NCBI GenBank assembly: GCA_012845835.1
Contig: JABAKD010000004.1
Coordinates: 6,801,765 to 6,865,764, forward strand
Reading direction: 5' to 3'
Source of the DNA: Undaria pinnatifida
Lineage: Eukaryota > Sar > Phaeophyceae > Laminariales > Alariaceae
Length of the DNA stretch: 64,000 bases
Of the stretch, positions 23,201 to 35,200 are shown piece by piece (the stretch's first letter is position 1; the number at the start of each line of letters is the position of its first letter). The notes below the pieces were generated by a model. It saw only the letters and a list, made by a program, of their open reading frames with translations. It did no database searches and had not been told where the DNA came from. A program made the translations under genes and the position numbers.

Positions 23201-26200
23201 TTTGTTTAGCGGGGAGGCAGGGGGGCGGGGGGGGGGGGGATTTAAACTTGCCGGGTCTTTTAGGATTCCCCCGTGCCGTAGGCGTGGTCAGCACCGAATA
23301 GCCCCTCCATGGAACTATCTTGGGCCATAACAAACAGCGACCCGTTCCAAATGGCAAGGGCGGCGATTGTCGGCCAAACCGCTCGTGACCGACGACGGCC
23401 CCTCGGCTGGAGAAGTACGCTTTATAGGCGCGCGGACGCAGGCTACGATAGAGGTATCGCTTCTTGGCGAACTGCGTTGCTCAATGGCGGGACTCCTTAA
23501 CCCAAATTATCTCAAAGTTTTCGTTCTTGTCTTGTAATGTTTAAGTTTTTTTGTCACACTTACCTAGGCAGCGGGCTCATCCGACACTAGGTTGAACTTT
23601 CGGCCTGACTCAACATCTGTTTTTCGGTTTAGATCGAGGCTGCGGCTTCGGGGGTACCCCTAATTTCGGCTACCGGGTATGTGTTATCATACTCGCGCGA
23701 GTGACTATGCACCTCACGGACAAAAACACGTTCGGCGATTTTTCTTGTGCAGAGCGTTGGTAACTGTCCCTTTCCGTGAAAATATCGAGAATGTTACACA
23801 GCACGAAAGGAAAGGAAGCTTGTGACCGCAAGGAACACGGGGTCACTGGCGCGAGTGTGACACCGAGCCAGTGAACAAAAAATATATGCCCAAAGAAGAG
23901 GGGGTGAAGCAACATAACCACACCCTACCGCACCATTGGTCGTTACGGAATAGACAACTCTTTAATCGAGCCGGCCATGAAAAGCAGAAAAAGAAAAGCA
24001 AAAAAAAAAAGAGACGCAACACACTACACCCGAAGCGTGTGGCTTTGAACCTTGATTTTTTCGTTGGATACTACGAAAGAAAGTTTTGACGCGTGCTACG
24101 ATAGGGGCAGAGCACTTCACTTTTAAGTTGAAATGCTTGGAAATGGCGGGGCAAGCGGCTCCTTAACCCATCTTTCGTCGGAGATTCAGATATATCTCCA
24201 TCCGGTTTTGCCACAACTGGAGTTTGTAAGCCCTAACTGTAATGGTAATGGGGTCGTGAATCGGGCAAGACACGCTTATTTTCGTCCGACGTGTACAGTT
24301 CATGGTGTGGGAGATACAGGGCACGACTGATGCTAGCATAGGCCCCCACAAAGCCAGCGACTTTCCTCAACAAACGTTTCATCACCTGCTCGACACAAGA
24401 GAGGATACTATCGAAAAAAACTATCCATACATGCAAAGGTCTATCGATCGATGACGTCGGGGTGTCGAGGGACGCCGTACTTGAGGAGATACGACCGGAA
24501 GATGGTTTTGAAGCGGGTGATTTCGTCAAAAGAAAAAGGTGGAGGCGGTACTATAAGAACAAACCGCACGTCAACGTGAGGAGCCTCGGAAACAGCAAAA
24601 ACAAACGGCGCACCTCCATCGTGCCGCTGCGTCTGACGCTTGCTACGATAAAGAGGTGTACAACGTTTTTTCTGAGGTTCGTCAATTCGGGAGCTTAAGA
24701 CCTCTCCCAAAGCCTAACCCAAAATCGTCCGAAGTATACCATTTTTTTTTTTGCATGATTCTCGTTGTGTGCCTAGCTAGGCTAGGCCGTGTGGGAGATT
24801 TCGTCCGGTAACAGTCTTGTGTTTTTCCCAATATCTGTTTTTGGGAGAGGTCTTAAGCTCCCAAATTGAGGAACATCTATGAAAAAAAGTGGCCCACCTC
24901 CGCCGTAGCACGAGTCGTCGATTTTTCGTTGGACCAGTGTAGGCCTAAGGCCGTGGGCTTGATTTTCTCAACGTCAGGGTTTGGATATGGTATGTAGGCC
25001 TCCCCATCGACGCGTGAGTGTTACCGTAGCCAAGAAATAGACGTGCAGCTAATCGGTTCCAAGGCCGCTGAAAGGACAGTATGACTTGAAGGGTTCCTAC
25101 CCCTCGCCAGCACGATTATTTTCGCCAAAGGGGGGCGTAGCGTAACCCGATCAAAATCTCATGCCCTAGGTTTCTAGCGAAATGGCGTCGTTCTACGGTA
25201 GATCCCCCAACTTTTCTTCAACAAATCGCCGGTTTTGAAACTAGCTCCCGGCCGTACCTCCCGAAACACGGTGTCCCTTGCCACCCCGACGTCATTGTTC
25301 GATAGTCCCTTGTGCAAAACAACAAAAAAAATGGAGGGTGTTTTTTAGTCACGCCCTTCCACGTGACGAGCAGCCGTGAAACGCTCGTTAAAAGAAAAAT
25401 CGCTGCTGTTTTGGGGAGGGGGGCTATCGTAGAATCAGTCAATGGTTATGAACAAATGGTGTGTTATCGAAATCAGGGGGACCTGAGTCGACAACAGGTT
25501 CGGCCGATGAACACGCACGTCGCAATAGAGGGAGCGCTTTCTAGGAGCTTAGTTTTCTGAGCTACTGAACCCAAATTGTCGGAATGTCGTTTGATTTTGG
25601 TGATATACCTATTTTATTATTCCTAGGATCCGATCGTCGGGGTAAACGTTTAGCTTGCTCGAAGGCAGCTTTTAGGTGGAAGGTATAGACCTGCTCAAGT
25701 GGGGATCCTCCGAAAACAGTCTGGTACACGCCTCTACTGTATCGGGTGCCACATTAAGTGCTAGCATGACTCTGTCGTAGGACAACGTTCACGCGAGGAG
25801 CCGCAGAAATGTGAGTCGACACTGTGTCCTTAGTGCAGAAAGCGTCCGGGAACAACACCTGGTGCTGCGCGTATGTGCCAGGTGAGAGATGACGCGTTCT
25901 ACGATGGAAGTATACCCTGTCTTGGCAAGAATGGTTTCTGAATGAAATGGGCTCCTTAACCCCGGATCGTAGGAATTTGGTCATTTTTCCCATGATTATC
26001 GTGGTATACACCTAGGCCACGAGATGTCTTGTCTTGAAGAAGTAATATTTTCCCCAAAAAGTCAGATTTTGGGCGAGGTCTTACCCCCTGCATAGCCCCA
26101 AAACCCCAATTCCAAGTAATTCGAAAGGGGTTTCCAGTTGTAAAGGTGTTAAGGTCCTAAGGTGAGGAACCTGAGAAAAAATGCCTTCATAGCCCCAAAA

Positions 26201-29200
26201 CCCCTCCCTATACTAATTCCAAGTGATTTCGAAAGGGGTTTCCAGTTGTAAAGGCGTTAAGATCCTAAGGTGAGGAACCTCAGAAAGAAATGTGGCGCAC
26301 CTCGATCGTAGAACGCGTAGGCCTCGAAAATAGCATTAAGGGGTTGTTAGAGACACAGGCCACCCTTTTTCAGGTGGCAAGTTCCACGTTTATCACTCAC
26401 TTGTACTAGATAAGCTCTTGCATTAGTTCCACACACGCCGCGGACGAACTCCATAACGTTCGATTCCGCGAGGCAAAATCATCATCCCCTTTTTCCTATA
26501 CGCGCATGCCTTGAAGGCATGTGAAACCCTTTTATACCCAGCCGTATCCCATATCTTACGCCTTGCTAGGCTCCCAGGGGAATACCACAATGCCTCACAT
26601 GCATTCTGCGAAAGAGGGTGCACCATTGTTTTTTTCTGAGCCCGCCCTCTGAGGGAAAAAACATGTTTTTGTGAGTAAGTTTAACCTGCAAAGAGCCGGA
26701 CGAAGGAACCCATATCATCATCTAGGTACACACAAAAAAATGCGGAACCAAACAATGTTTCGGCGAGTTTGGGTTAAGGTTCCCCTGTCCGTCCGTCGGA
26801 ACGCAGAACCTCCCAAAAAAAGCTAATACTTCTATCGCAGCACGCGTCAGGCATAAGAAGATGGGCGCACCAGATCCACCTTTTGCTGTAGGGGAATATT
26901 GTGTCCGAGTTCCTCCCCTCCCATGCGCCCGTTTTCGGCTGTACTCGACAGGAAAAGATCCTGGCGTCTGCCGGGATCGACAGCTCCAACTACGCATCAG
27001 GCGTGTTCACGCCAGCTGCGTCGGACAAGGGCGTAACAATCCTGTGAGTGACATTAGCATATAATAACCGATATCTTGTACACATACAATAGTAAAAACG
27101 TAGGGGCCTGTCTCCCTATAGGTGGCGCGGTTTGGGCACGACGCAAGCGGCGATAGAGGTGCACGCGCTATTTTTCTGCTGTACGTACTCCGTCTCCCTA
27201 CGGTGGACCATTTTGGTGAAATCATTGGATTTTGAGGGGCCTCCTGCGCTGGCAAGCGGTCCTCGCCTTGTGTGTCCCCTCTGCGACGAGTGGATGCCTG
27301 ATCGGCGTATGCTCAGCCGGCAGTTCTTCGTGTACCAGTAAATTGTCTGGATAGATAAACGTGTGAATACCGCTGCCGGCAGGGTCCGGATGATCTCAAT
27401 AACTCCGCGACCAAGACTGCTCACGAGGTTTCGGGAGGGAGGACAGGAATTACAACTCTGCGATACCCAAACTGAGACATCCCGATACAGGCTGTGTGGC
27501 CCCATTACTCATAGTAGCGAAAAGACGCGCGATACGATAGAGGCGCACCACTTTTTTTTTTCTAGGTTTCCTCGATTAGGGAGCTTAAGACCTCTCCCAA
27601 AAACTGATTTAGGGAAAAACAAAACCGCCGACCAGATGAAAAATCACCCTTGGCCTAGGTAAAAATCGGGAATCATGCGAAACAAAAGGCGTTTTTTTTT
27701 TACGACGTTTTTTGGGGTGAAGGAGCCCCGTCATTCAGAAACCATTCTTGCCAAAAAAAGGGTATACCTCTATCGTGGCAGGCGTCATCGAGGATACTCC
27801 AATTGGATTGTCATTTTAGTTATCAATAGGGTCCTCCCATGAAGAGCTATCTATTTCCGACGGTTTTCGGTCAAGGAGCCCAGTCACTTACAACAAAAAT
27901 ATCACGCGAAAAGTGCTACCTTTGCCGTAACACGCGTCTACACCTCACCAACAAAGAAAAGCTTATTTTGGAGTAAAAGCAAGTTGAGCGCTTGATGAAC
28001 AGGCCTGAAAAAAGCGTTACTATTGCGAAGCAAAGAAACATTGCAATTCCGACGACGTTGGGTTAATGTGGTTAAAGGAAAGCCCCGGACGTCATTCAGA
28101 AAGTAGCGCAGCCAAAAAGCGGTGTGCCATGTGCACTTCTATCATCGTAGCACGGTCTGCGCACCTTTCCTTTTAAACGACACGCGCTCTTCAAGTCTTG
28201 ACAAAAATTCGTCGGATCTGGCAATCCTCGTGATGCGATAGAAGTTATCTGTGGAATGTAATATTCCCGAAAGGAGTGCAGCGCCATTAACAAACAGCAT
28301 TCTCTCATGGCCTGCGTATATGTAAAACAAAGAGTCGTAATCGAACGTCGCGAAACGAAAGAAAGAAGGGGCCGCCCCCGCCTTTCGTTTTTTTTTTTTT
28401 TTTTTTTTTCTGCGAATAAAGTGTCACACCTCTCCCAGCTCGGGTCCGACGTATTCAGATCCTATGCTCGTAGGGAGGCAGAAAACCGCTTTCGAGCTCC
28501 AGGCACACGACGAGAGCTATTAACAGCCCAAGTTTTCACCCGAAGCATTACTTCGAAGACACACCTTCGAGCAACCCGACCAACGTGTGTATGCGCCACT
28601 CGAGTTCGGAAACAAATATGCTGTTGAAATATCAATACCAACCGATAGTTGCACACTCGACGAGGAGCGACGCGTGCTACCATAGAGGTGCACAATTTTT
28701 TTTTCTGAGGTTCCTCAATTTGGGAGTTTAACCCCTTTGCAACTGGAAACCCATTTTGGGGGACAAAATGACTTGGATTTAGTGTATGGAGGGGTTCGGG
28801 GGCTCTAAAGGGGTTAAGACCTCTCCCAAAACCTGTTTTCGAGAAAAATACTACTGATCCCCGATGAAAAAGCCCATGGGGCCTAAGTACACGACGAGAA
28901 TCACGCAAATCCCATGGACTCAAGTACGCGACGAGAATCATGCAAAAAAAATGGTCAATTTCCGACGATTTTGGGTTAAGGAGCCTCGTCACTCAGAAAA
29001 CATTTCTCGTCAAAAAAAGGTATACCTTTCTCTACCGTAGCACGCGTCGAGCCTCATCCGGTCAGAAACGTGTTGGCCCAAAACGTACAGCCCCTGTACT
29101 ATCCGTGAGACGTCTGCGACCTACTCCAGGTTAACGACGTGTGTGTCACGACAAAGACGGTAACGGTTTTCGGCTGAAGCGTTGCCGGAATGGCGGGGGG

Positions 29201-32200
29201 ATCCTTAACCCAGAATCGTCACTTTTTTGCAACATTTTTACATTGTATACCCATGCCATGGGGTTATGTGGGGGTAACCCGAGGAGGGGGGGGGGGGCGT
29301 GGTTTAGTGGGTGTTGGGAAGCGTTGTCCTCTTCGTTTCGGGTCTTCGGTATCTCTCCATGGGCTCGCTGCCTAAACTCAGGTTTGCACCACACTGCGCT
29401 AAAAATGCATGCTACGATATTATAGAGGTATACCTTCTTTTTTTTTTGCAATTTTTGTTTTTAAATGGCAGGGGTTCCTTAACCCAAAATCCTCGGAATA
29501 GGCTTTTTTTTGCGTGAATGTCGCGATGTACCTAGACCATGGGATTTGTCATCCGGTAGAGCAGTTATATTTTTTTCCAAATCAGCTTTTGGGGTAGGTC
29601 TTGAGCTCCAAAATTGAGGAACCTCAGGAAAAAAAGTGGTGCACATCTATCGTAGTACGCGTCTAAAGATGCGTTAAGAGGGAGCGGGACGAGTAGAACA
29701 GAGCAACGCAGGGTGGCGAGGCGAGGGGCTTCCTGCATGTACGTCCCATTGCCGTCACCTACATAGTAGCGCACCTACACGATGGCCTTGACGTGAACGT
29801 GACATCGAGTATTACCTGGTTTCACCCCAACCGTGACACGTGGTTTCGTGTCCAACCTGTAGGCTGTCCATCTACGGAGAGCACTCCAAAACAACTAGTC
29901 ATCGGGAAGAACTTATTTTGTTTTCCTCAATCAAATCGGTTTAGGGGGGTAACAAGTAGTCAAGGAAGGCACAGAACTTACCCTCACGAGAAGAACCCCA
30001 GAAAAAAATGGGGTGCATCTCTACCGTAGAATACGTCTAACGCCGCCTTTTTTACTGAGGAACTCCTCCTTAAGAATCGTCGGGACACCCTTCCTTGGAG
30101 TCACCCACGCCAAGGAAGGGTGCTGCAGAAGTAGACGAACCATGATTTAGAAGGCATTCGCTCTCTCATGCCAACCCCAGCGTTTCTCCACACGCCACGC
30201 TGTAACGCTGAAACAAATGTACTCGTAGAGTTATCACGCCAACAGATGGTTTCACCCTTCAGGAGCACCTCAACCGGTCAGAACCGCGTTTGGCCCCAAA
30301 CGTGGCAACCCCGTACCTGCGCTGGCATGGCTGACTCTGTGCTCTTCAAGTTCCTCGATATTGGACGCACAGTAGCAGACCGTACGTAGAACATTCCTTT
30401 GAGACGCACATTTTTTATCGTGCTCGGAGCCAGCCGTTGGGAGGCGCCTATTACGATAACAGAGGCAGAATTTATGTTGGTGGAGGCGCACTCTACGACA
30501 GATGTACTAAGGTATGGTCAAGGCAACGGTTGGGGGGTACCTCCGATTTTCACTCCCGGGTCAAAGCCAAAAAATGGTACAGTACTATAGAGGTATACCT
30601 TTTCTTTGCTTTTTTATACCCTTTTTTGGCTTTGACCCGGGAGTGAAAATTGGGGCTACCCCCCTACCGTAGCCTTGATCTAAGAGGTATACCCCTTTTA
30701 GGCTTTGAACCGGGAGTGAAAATTGGGGGGTACTCCCCCACCGTAGCCTTGATCTAAGAGGTATACCCTTTTTAGGCTTTGACCCGGGAGTGAAAATTTG
30801 GGGTAACCCCCCCTGCTGTAGCCTTGATCGTATACTTTTTTTTGGATACAGTATTTTGTGACATGACGGGGCTCCTTAACCCCAAAATCGGGGAGGGTTA
30901 ACTTATTTCTTAGCAAATGTGGCTCTTGGTTGCATGGTGGACCTACAGTAGAGGCCGTGGTGGGTTTGTTCTCGAGTTTGCATTTGTTCAGTTCTTGTAC
31001 TCAAAATCAATTTTTAGGTGATAGGAGCTCCAGGAACAAAAAACGAAAAACGAGGGTGGCACTTCTCCCACGTGCCCGCGGGAAAAAACAGTTTCCGTGT
31101 GAAATGGTTCCTGAATTGACGGGGGTCCTTGACCCAAAATCGCCGGAAATTGACCATTTTTTTCCCGGTGATTCTCGTTGTGTACCTAGGTGGCCACAGA
31201 TTTTTTTCTTGTTTTTTCCCCCCCGCAAATTCGCTTTCCGAATCGGGAGAGAGAGGTCTTACGCTCCTAAATTTCAGGAACCTCAGAAATATAAGTGGTG
31301 CACCTCTACTACTGTGGCAGGCGTCTTTTCGGAATTTAGAGTCTCCTTAACCAAGAGCGGTCGGAATGCCATGAAAAAAGCAGAGATTTTTTTTTCGTTT
31401 TAAACCTAGGCCATGGGATTGAGTGTACATCGATCGGTAGCACTATGGTATATGATAGCACCTTTGGGGGGTTATTTCGTCAACAAATGCTACGACGGGG
31501 GTCCCTTTTTAATGGCCTTTGGTTGCAGTGGCCCGGAGTCACTCGCGCGAGTGACCCCCGGCTCCTTCACGGTCTCCAAGGTTGGGCGTGTTATTTTAAT
31601 CTAGCGACGACCATGGCCACGGTATTGTTGATGTTATGATGTACCCGCGATTTTCACTAAGTAAGGGGTCTACGGCACTCCCACGAGTAACTCTGTACCT
31701 CATTGACGAAACGACTTTACACTACATGCTTGGCGCAGCGTGGCTACTACTGCATAGTGGATTCATGTCGCCATATGAGTATTATGTATAATAGCATCCA
31801 ACCTTGAGACCGCAAAGAAACAGGGGGTCACTCGTGCGAGCGACTCCGGCCCGCTGCAAAAAAAACGGCCCTTAAAGAGGGACACACCTGCACCCTATCG
31901 TAGCATTGGTAATCCGCAACGCAATTTAGCAGCCACGTTGCGCCAAGCATATAGTGTAGAGTCGTTTCGTCGATGGGGTACAGAGTCATTCGTGCGAGTG
32001 GCTCAAGTCGCGTACTGAAAAGCGGGGGTATCCCTTTGCCGTAGCTACTTAATCAACCCCAAATATCGTCTGAAAGTCGTTAATATTTTCTCTTTTTCTT
32101 GGTTTCGTTTTGAACCAATTGTTAGACCAAATTATAGACCATGGGACTGAGTTCAAATCGAGTGGCACTGCAATTTTGCGGGAGGGACGCAGAACCGGAC

Positions 32201-35200
32201 CAAGTGAGGGAGGAGGGAAGCTAAAACACTTCACCGCTACCTTTCTTGCGTAGCACAAGGCCGGGGGAGGTATTAGACCCAGGCGACCGTAGGGGGACTA
32301 TGTTGTTTTTGCGGCCGTTGTCGGCAGTGGGTTGAGTTCACTCGCGCGAGTAACCTTCTGTGCCTTTGCATGGTCTCACGTTTTCTCGATTCTGTCAATT
32401 GACGAAAACAGTCCGGAATGGAGGACTGATTCTTACCACTATAGCCCCCCCCAAAACTGGCGGTTATCTTGGAGGAATGTTTCATGGCTGCTCGACACGA
32501 GGAAGGGTGCCATGAAAAAAACATCCTCAAACATTTTCATGATTGCAGACGAAGGACTATCGAACGACGACGTCGGGGCGGCAAATAGCACCGTATTTCA
32601 GGAGAAACGGCCGGTCGAGCTGGTTTCAAAACGTGCGATGTCGTTAAAGAAATGTTGGTGGGGCTACCGTACAACGACTCGGATTGGTAATTTTAGCTGC
32701 GCCAAATCAATCGCATAAGATTTTTTTTTTGCGACTCTGGTATTGAGATGGGGGTAAATGATACTAGAATATCGTAGCCGCAGTCATTAAAAGATTCAGG
32801 CCTGAATAGACCTCGACCCATCCCACCTTTCGAACGGGTGCAGGAGATAGTCCCTGACCTCTTATCCCCTTTAGAGCCCCCGAACCCCTCCCTATACTAA
32901 ATCCAAGTAATTTTGTACCCAAAAACGGGTTTCCAGTTGTAACGGGGTTAACCAGAGGTAGAAGCTCAACGTTTCACCCGAAAAAATGGGCTTCCTTCAA
33001 AGAAAGATGCATTCATTCACACAACTCGAAAAAAATAAGCACCTAGATGCCTTAGCCCTACAAACGTATTTTACTCGCGTGAAATTTCTTGACTAACCCC
33101 GGTGGGTACTCAAGGAAGCGAGGTCAAATGAGCAACCAACACCCTAATGTCCCGAAACGTACATCCCCTGATACTGCCGTGGGATGACTCCGTGGTCAAG
33201 TGCGGCGTGGCATCGGGATATCGTAGTGCACCGCACCGCACGGCAGGGGGGGCGGGGCGGTAACCCGATTTTCAATATCCTGCCTGAGCCACTCGCAGGA
33301 GCGACATATGTACCTTCACCGTGACAAAACACTCCGGGCGATGCTTGTGGCCCAGCGTACCTACAGCCATCCCACTGGCGGGATTCGTGTTGAAAACTAA
33401 AGCAGCTCGAAAGGCTACGACGCCATAGAAACAGGGCGGTCTCTTGCGCGTGTGACCCCGAGCCACCGACAAGGTCTCTACAACGGGACCCCACCCTGCC
33501 GTATATTTGGTATAACGGTACTATCATTAGATAGTGCCAGTCGATCTTCTCTGGTGTCTCTTGGTAGCGGGAGCTTCCAACCGTTTGAGAACGACGATGC
33601 GGCCTCCTCCGTCGCAAGGACATTTCAAATGTATTTGCGGAATCTGGAATCTATAATCTGGAAACATCTCGAATCCCGAACGTGTGTTGTTTCCGTCGAG
33701 CAGGCTTGAGATGTAAGCGGGGTGCGGGTCGAAAATCCGAAACTCCAGGTTCCAGATTCCGCATTTAGGAAGGCTAAAGTGTGAACAGGTTATAAATGAT
33801 TAGTATCACGTATGGGAACTTGCGGACTGTCGGCGTTTAAAGTTGTCTTCGCGTGACTATAGCAAACATGAGGGATTAGGCAGTACAAAAATCCACGGAA
33901 AGGTATGCGTGTCGTCCATCCACAACACACGTTAGGGTTGGCAATAGAATGTTGAAAATATTTTTTCCACGCGTCCTCTACTGTAGCGTGGGTCGTTGCA
34001 GCTTATCACTTCGATAGCGTGGGCGACAGGGTGTTGTATGTCTTCACCAAGGAGATAGGGCCTCGGATCACCCCCGTCTTATTTCCTTGATCAAATGAAG
34101 GTGTGTGACTGGCGGGTGTGGTTACAGTGTTGGGCATTTACGGTAAAACGCCGGACCGCAGAACCTAATATAAACCCTAATGGCAACCCCAACCCCAAAC
34201 CAACCCTTGGCCGACCTGCATGAAAATTTCGTGGAAAACCCCCCGAGAAAGGCCATATAGTAAATGTTGCCTCGTACGTTTTTCTCTTTGGCAAAGCCCA
34301 TGGTGAACTATTTGTTCCATGCACTTTTTTACGGGGGCGCTGAATGTATTTCTGGTTGCGGGGGTCTCGCCCACCGCACAACGTCGGCCTGTTCGGGCAA
34401 GAATGTTTCCCGCGATGCAATGATAGGTGTTCGTGTCACCGCGATTTACGTAGGCCCCGAAGCGCGCGCACGCACGGCCTTGTCCCGAATAATTATCGCT
34501 GTTGATCTTGTAGGGGACATGAGAGCGAGGAAGTCGGATACTCGACGTAAAGACATTTGTACTTGCAGGGTACGCTGCTGGCAGTGCCTGGACTCATGCT
34601 CCACCCAACTCACGAGCGAAGCACAAGATGACACGATAATGGCGGTTATGATTAAACAAATACTTGTGGTGGTGCCCCCTGCTCGTTGTGAGATCATCGC
34701 TCCTTTTGCACCAACCCGCGTCGTTATGTGGCGTGTCCAGGAGGAAATGGATCAAGCAAATCGCTTCCGGCGGTCCGCCTTGGAGCGAGGGCTGCGACAC
34801 TGCTTTGCCATCTCGTGAACACAATCGCGATGTGCTGTTCGACGTCTACCGGGTAAGCACGACCTTGCCTTGGTGTGCTGAGTTATGCGTCGAGCGTATG
34901 GGGTGTGGTGTGTCGATATCTATGTCGAGTGGGTGTGTGTCACGATGGACAGCACCTATGGTACCGCGCCTTAGACTAACAGTATGAATGAATGGAGCAT
35001 CCCCCCGCTGAAACGCCTGCTACGATAGAGGTATACCCTTTTTTGGCGAGAATGTTTTCTGAATGACGGGGCCCGGGCCCCTTAACCCAAAATCGTCGGA
35101 AATTGGTCGTTTTCTTGCATGATTCTCGCTTCTATACCAAGGCCATGGGATTTTTCCTCCGGTCAGCAGTTTTGTTCTTCTCCAAATCATTCTTTTGGGA

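Larger units (their letters stand above)
22569..26951 (+). other. Intron after exon g (4,383 bases)
   Basis: It contains decayed A sequence (22620-22880, 22930-23050), an A copy from 23432 whose right end is replaced by B sequence (23636-23945), an A 5' fragment (24090-24184), a C element (24325-24565), an A foldback (24635-24916), a C element (25195-25440), an A element with tandem D copies (25891-26319) and a reverse A remnant ending at 26848. The stretch 26330-26630 has no recognised feature. Confidence 0.65.
27044..34740 (+). other. Intron after exon h (7,697 bases)
   Basis: This is the largest intron. It holds A elements at 27524-27786, 28669-29048 (with D), 29404-29663, 31080-31324, several A ends (27838-27938, 27960-28156, 29950-30037), a B-derived tandem/foldback (30515-30830), B elements (31485-32050, 32245-32720 with nested C, 33215-33500), a D element (32866-32947) in E sequence, and one copy of dispersed repeat H (29680-29890). 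Bases 27050-27500, 28160-28660 and 33500-34740 show no recognised feature apart from low-complexity stretches. Confidence 0.6.

Noticed and set aside
26892-27047. A tyrosine-recombinase-like C-terminal fragment ([11 protein letters not shown])
   Set aside because: The resemblance is superficial. The segment has consensus splice sites and fits exactly, in phase and sequence, as exon h of the oxygenase.
28462-28992. 176-codon minus-strand frame
   Set aside because: It spans a family A element with a nested D element.
33144-33623. 159-codon minus-strand frame
   Set aside because: It runs across a family B element and unrelated flank, so it is not a conserved unit.
34264-34818. The longest plus-strand open frame (184 codons)
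   Set aside because: It overlaps exon i of the PAO-like gene in another phase; the family-matching residues are in the exon i frame.
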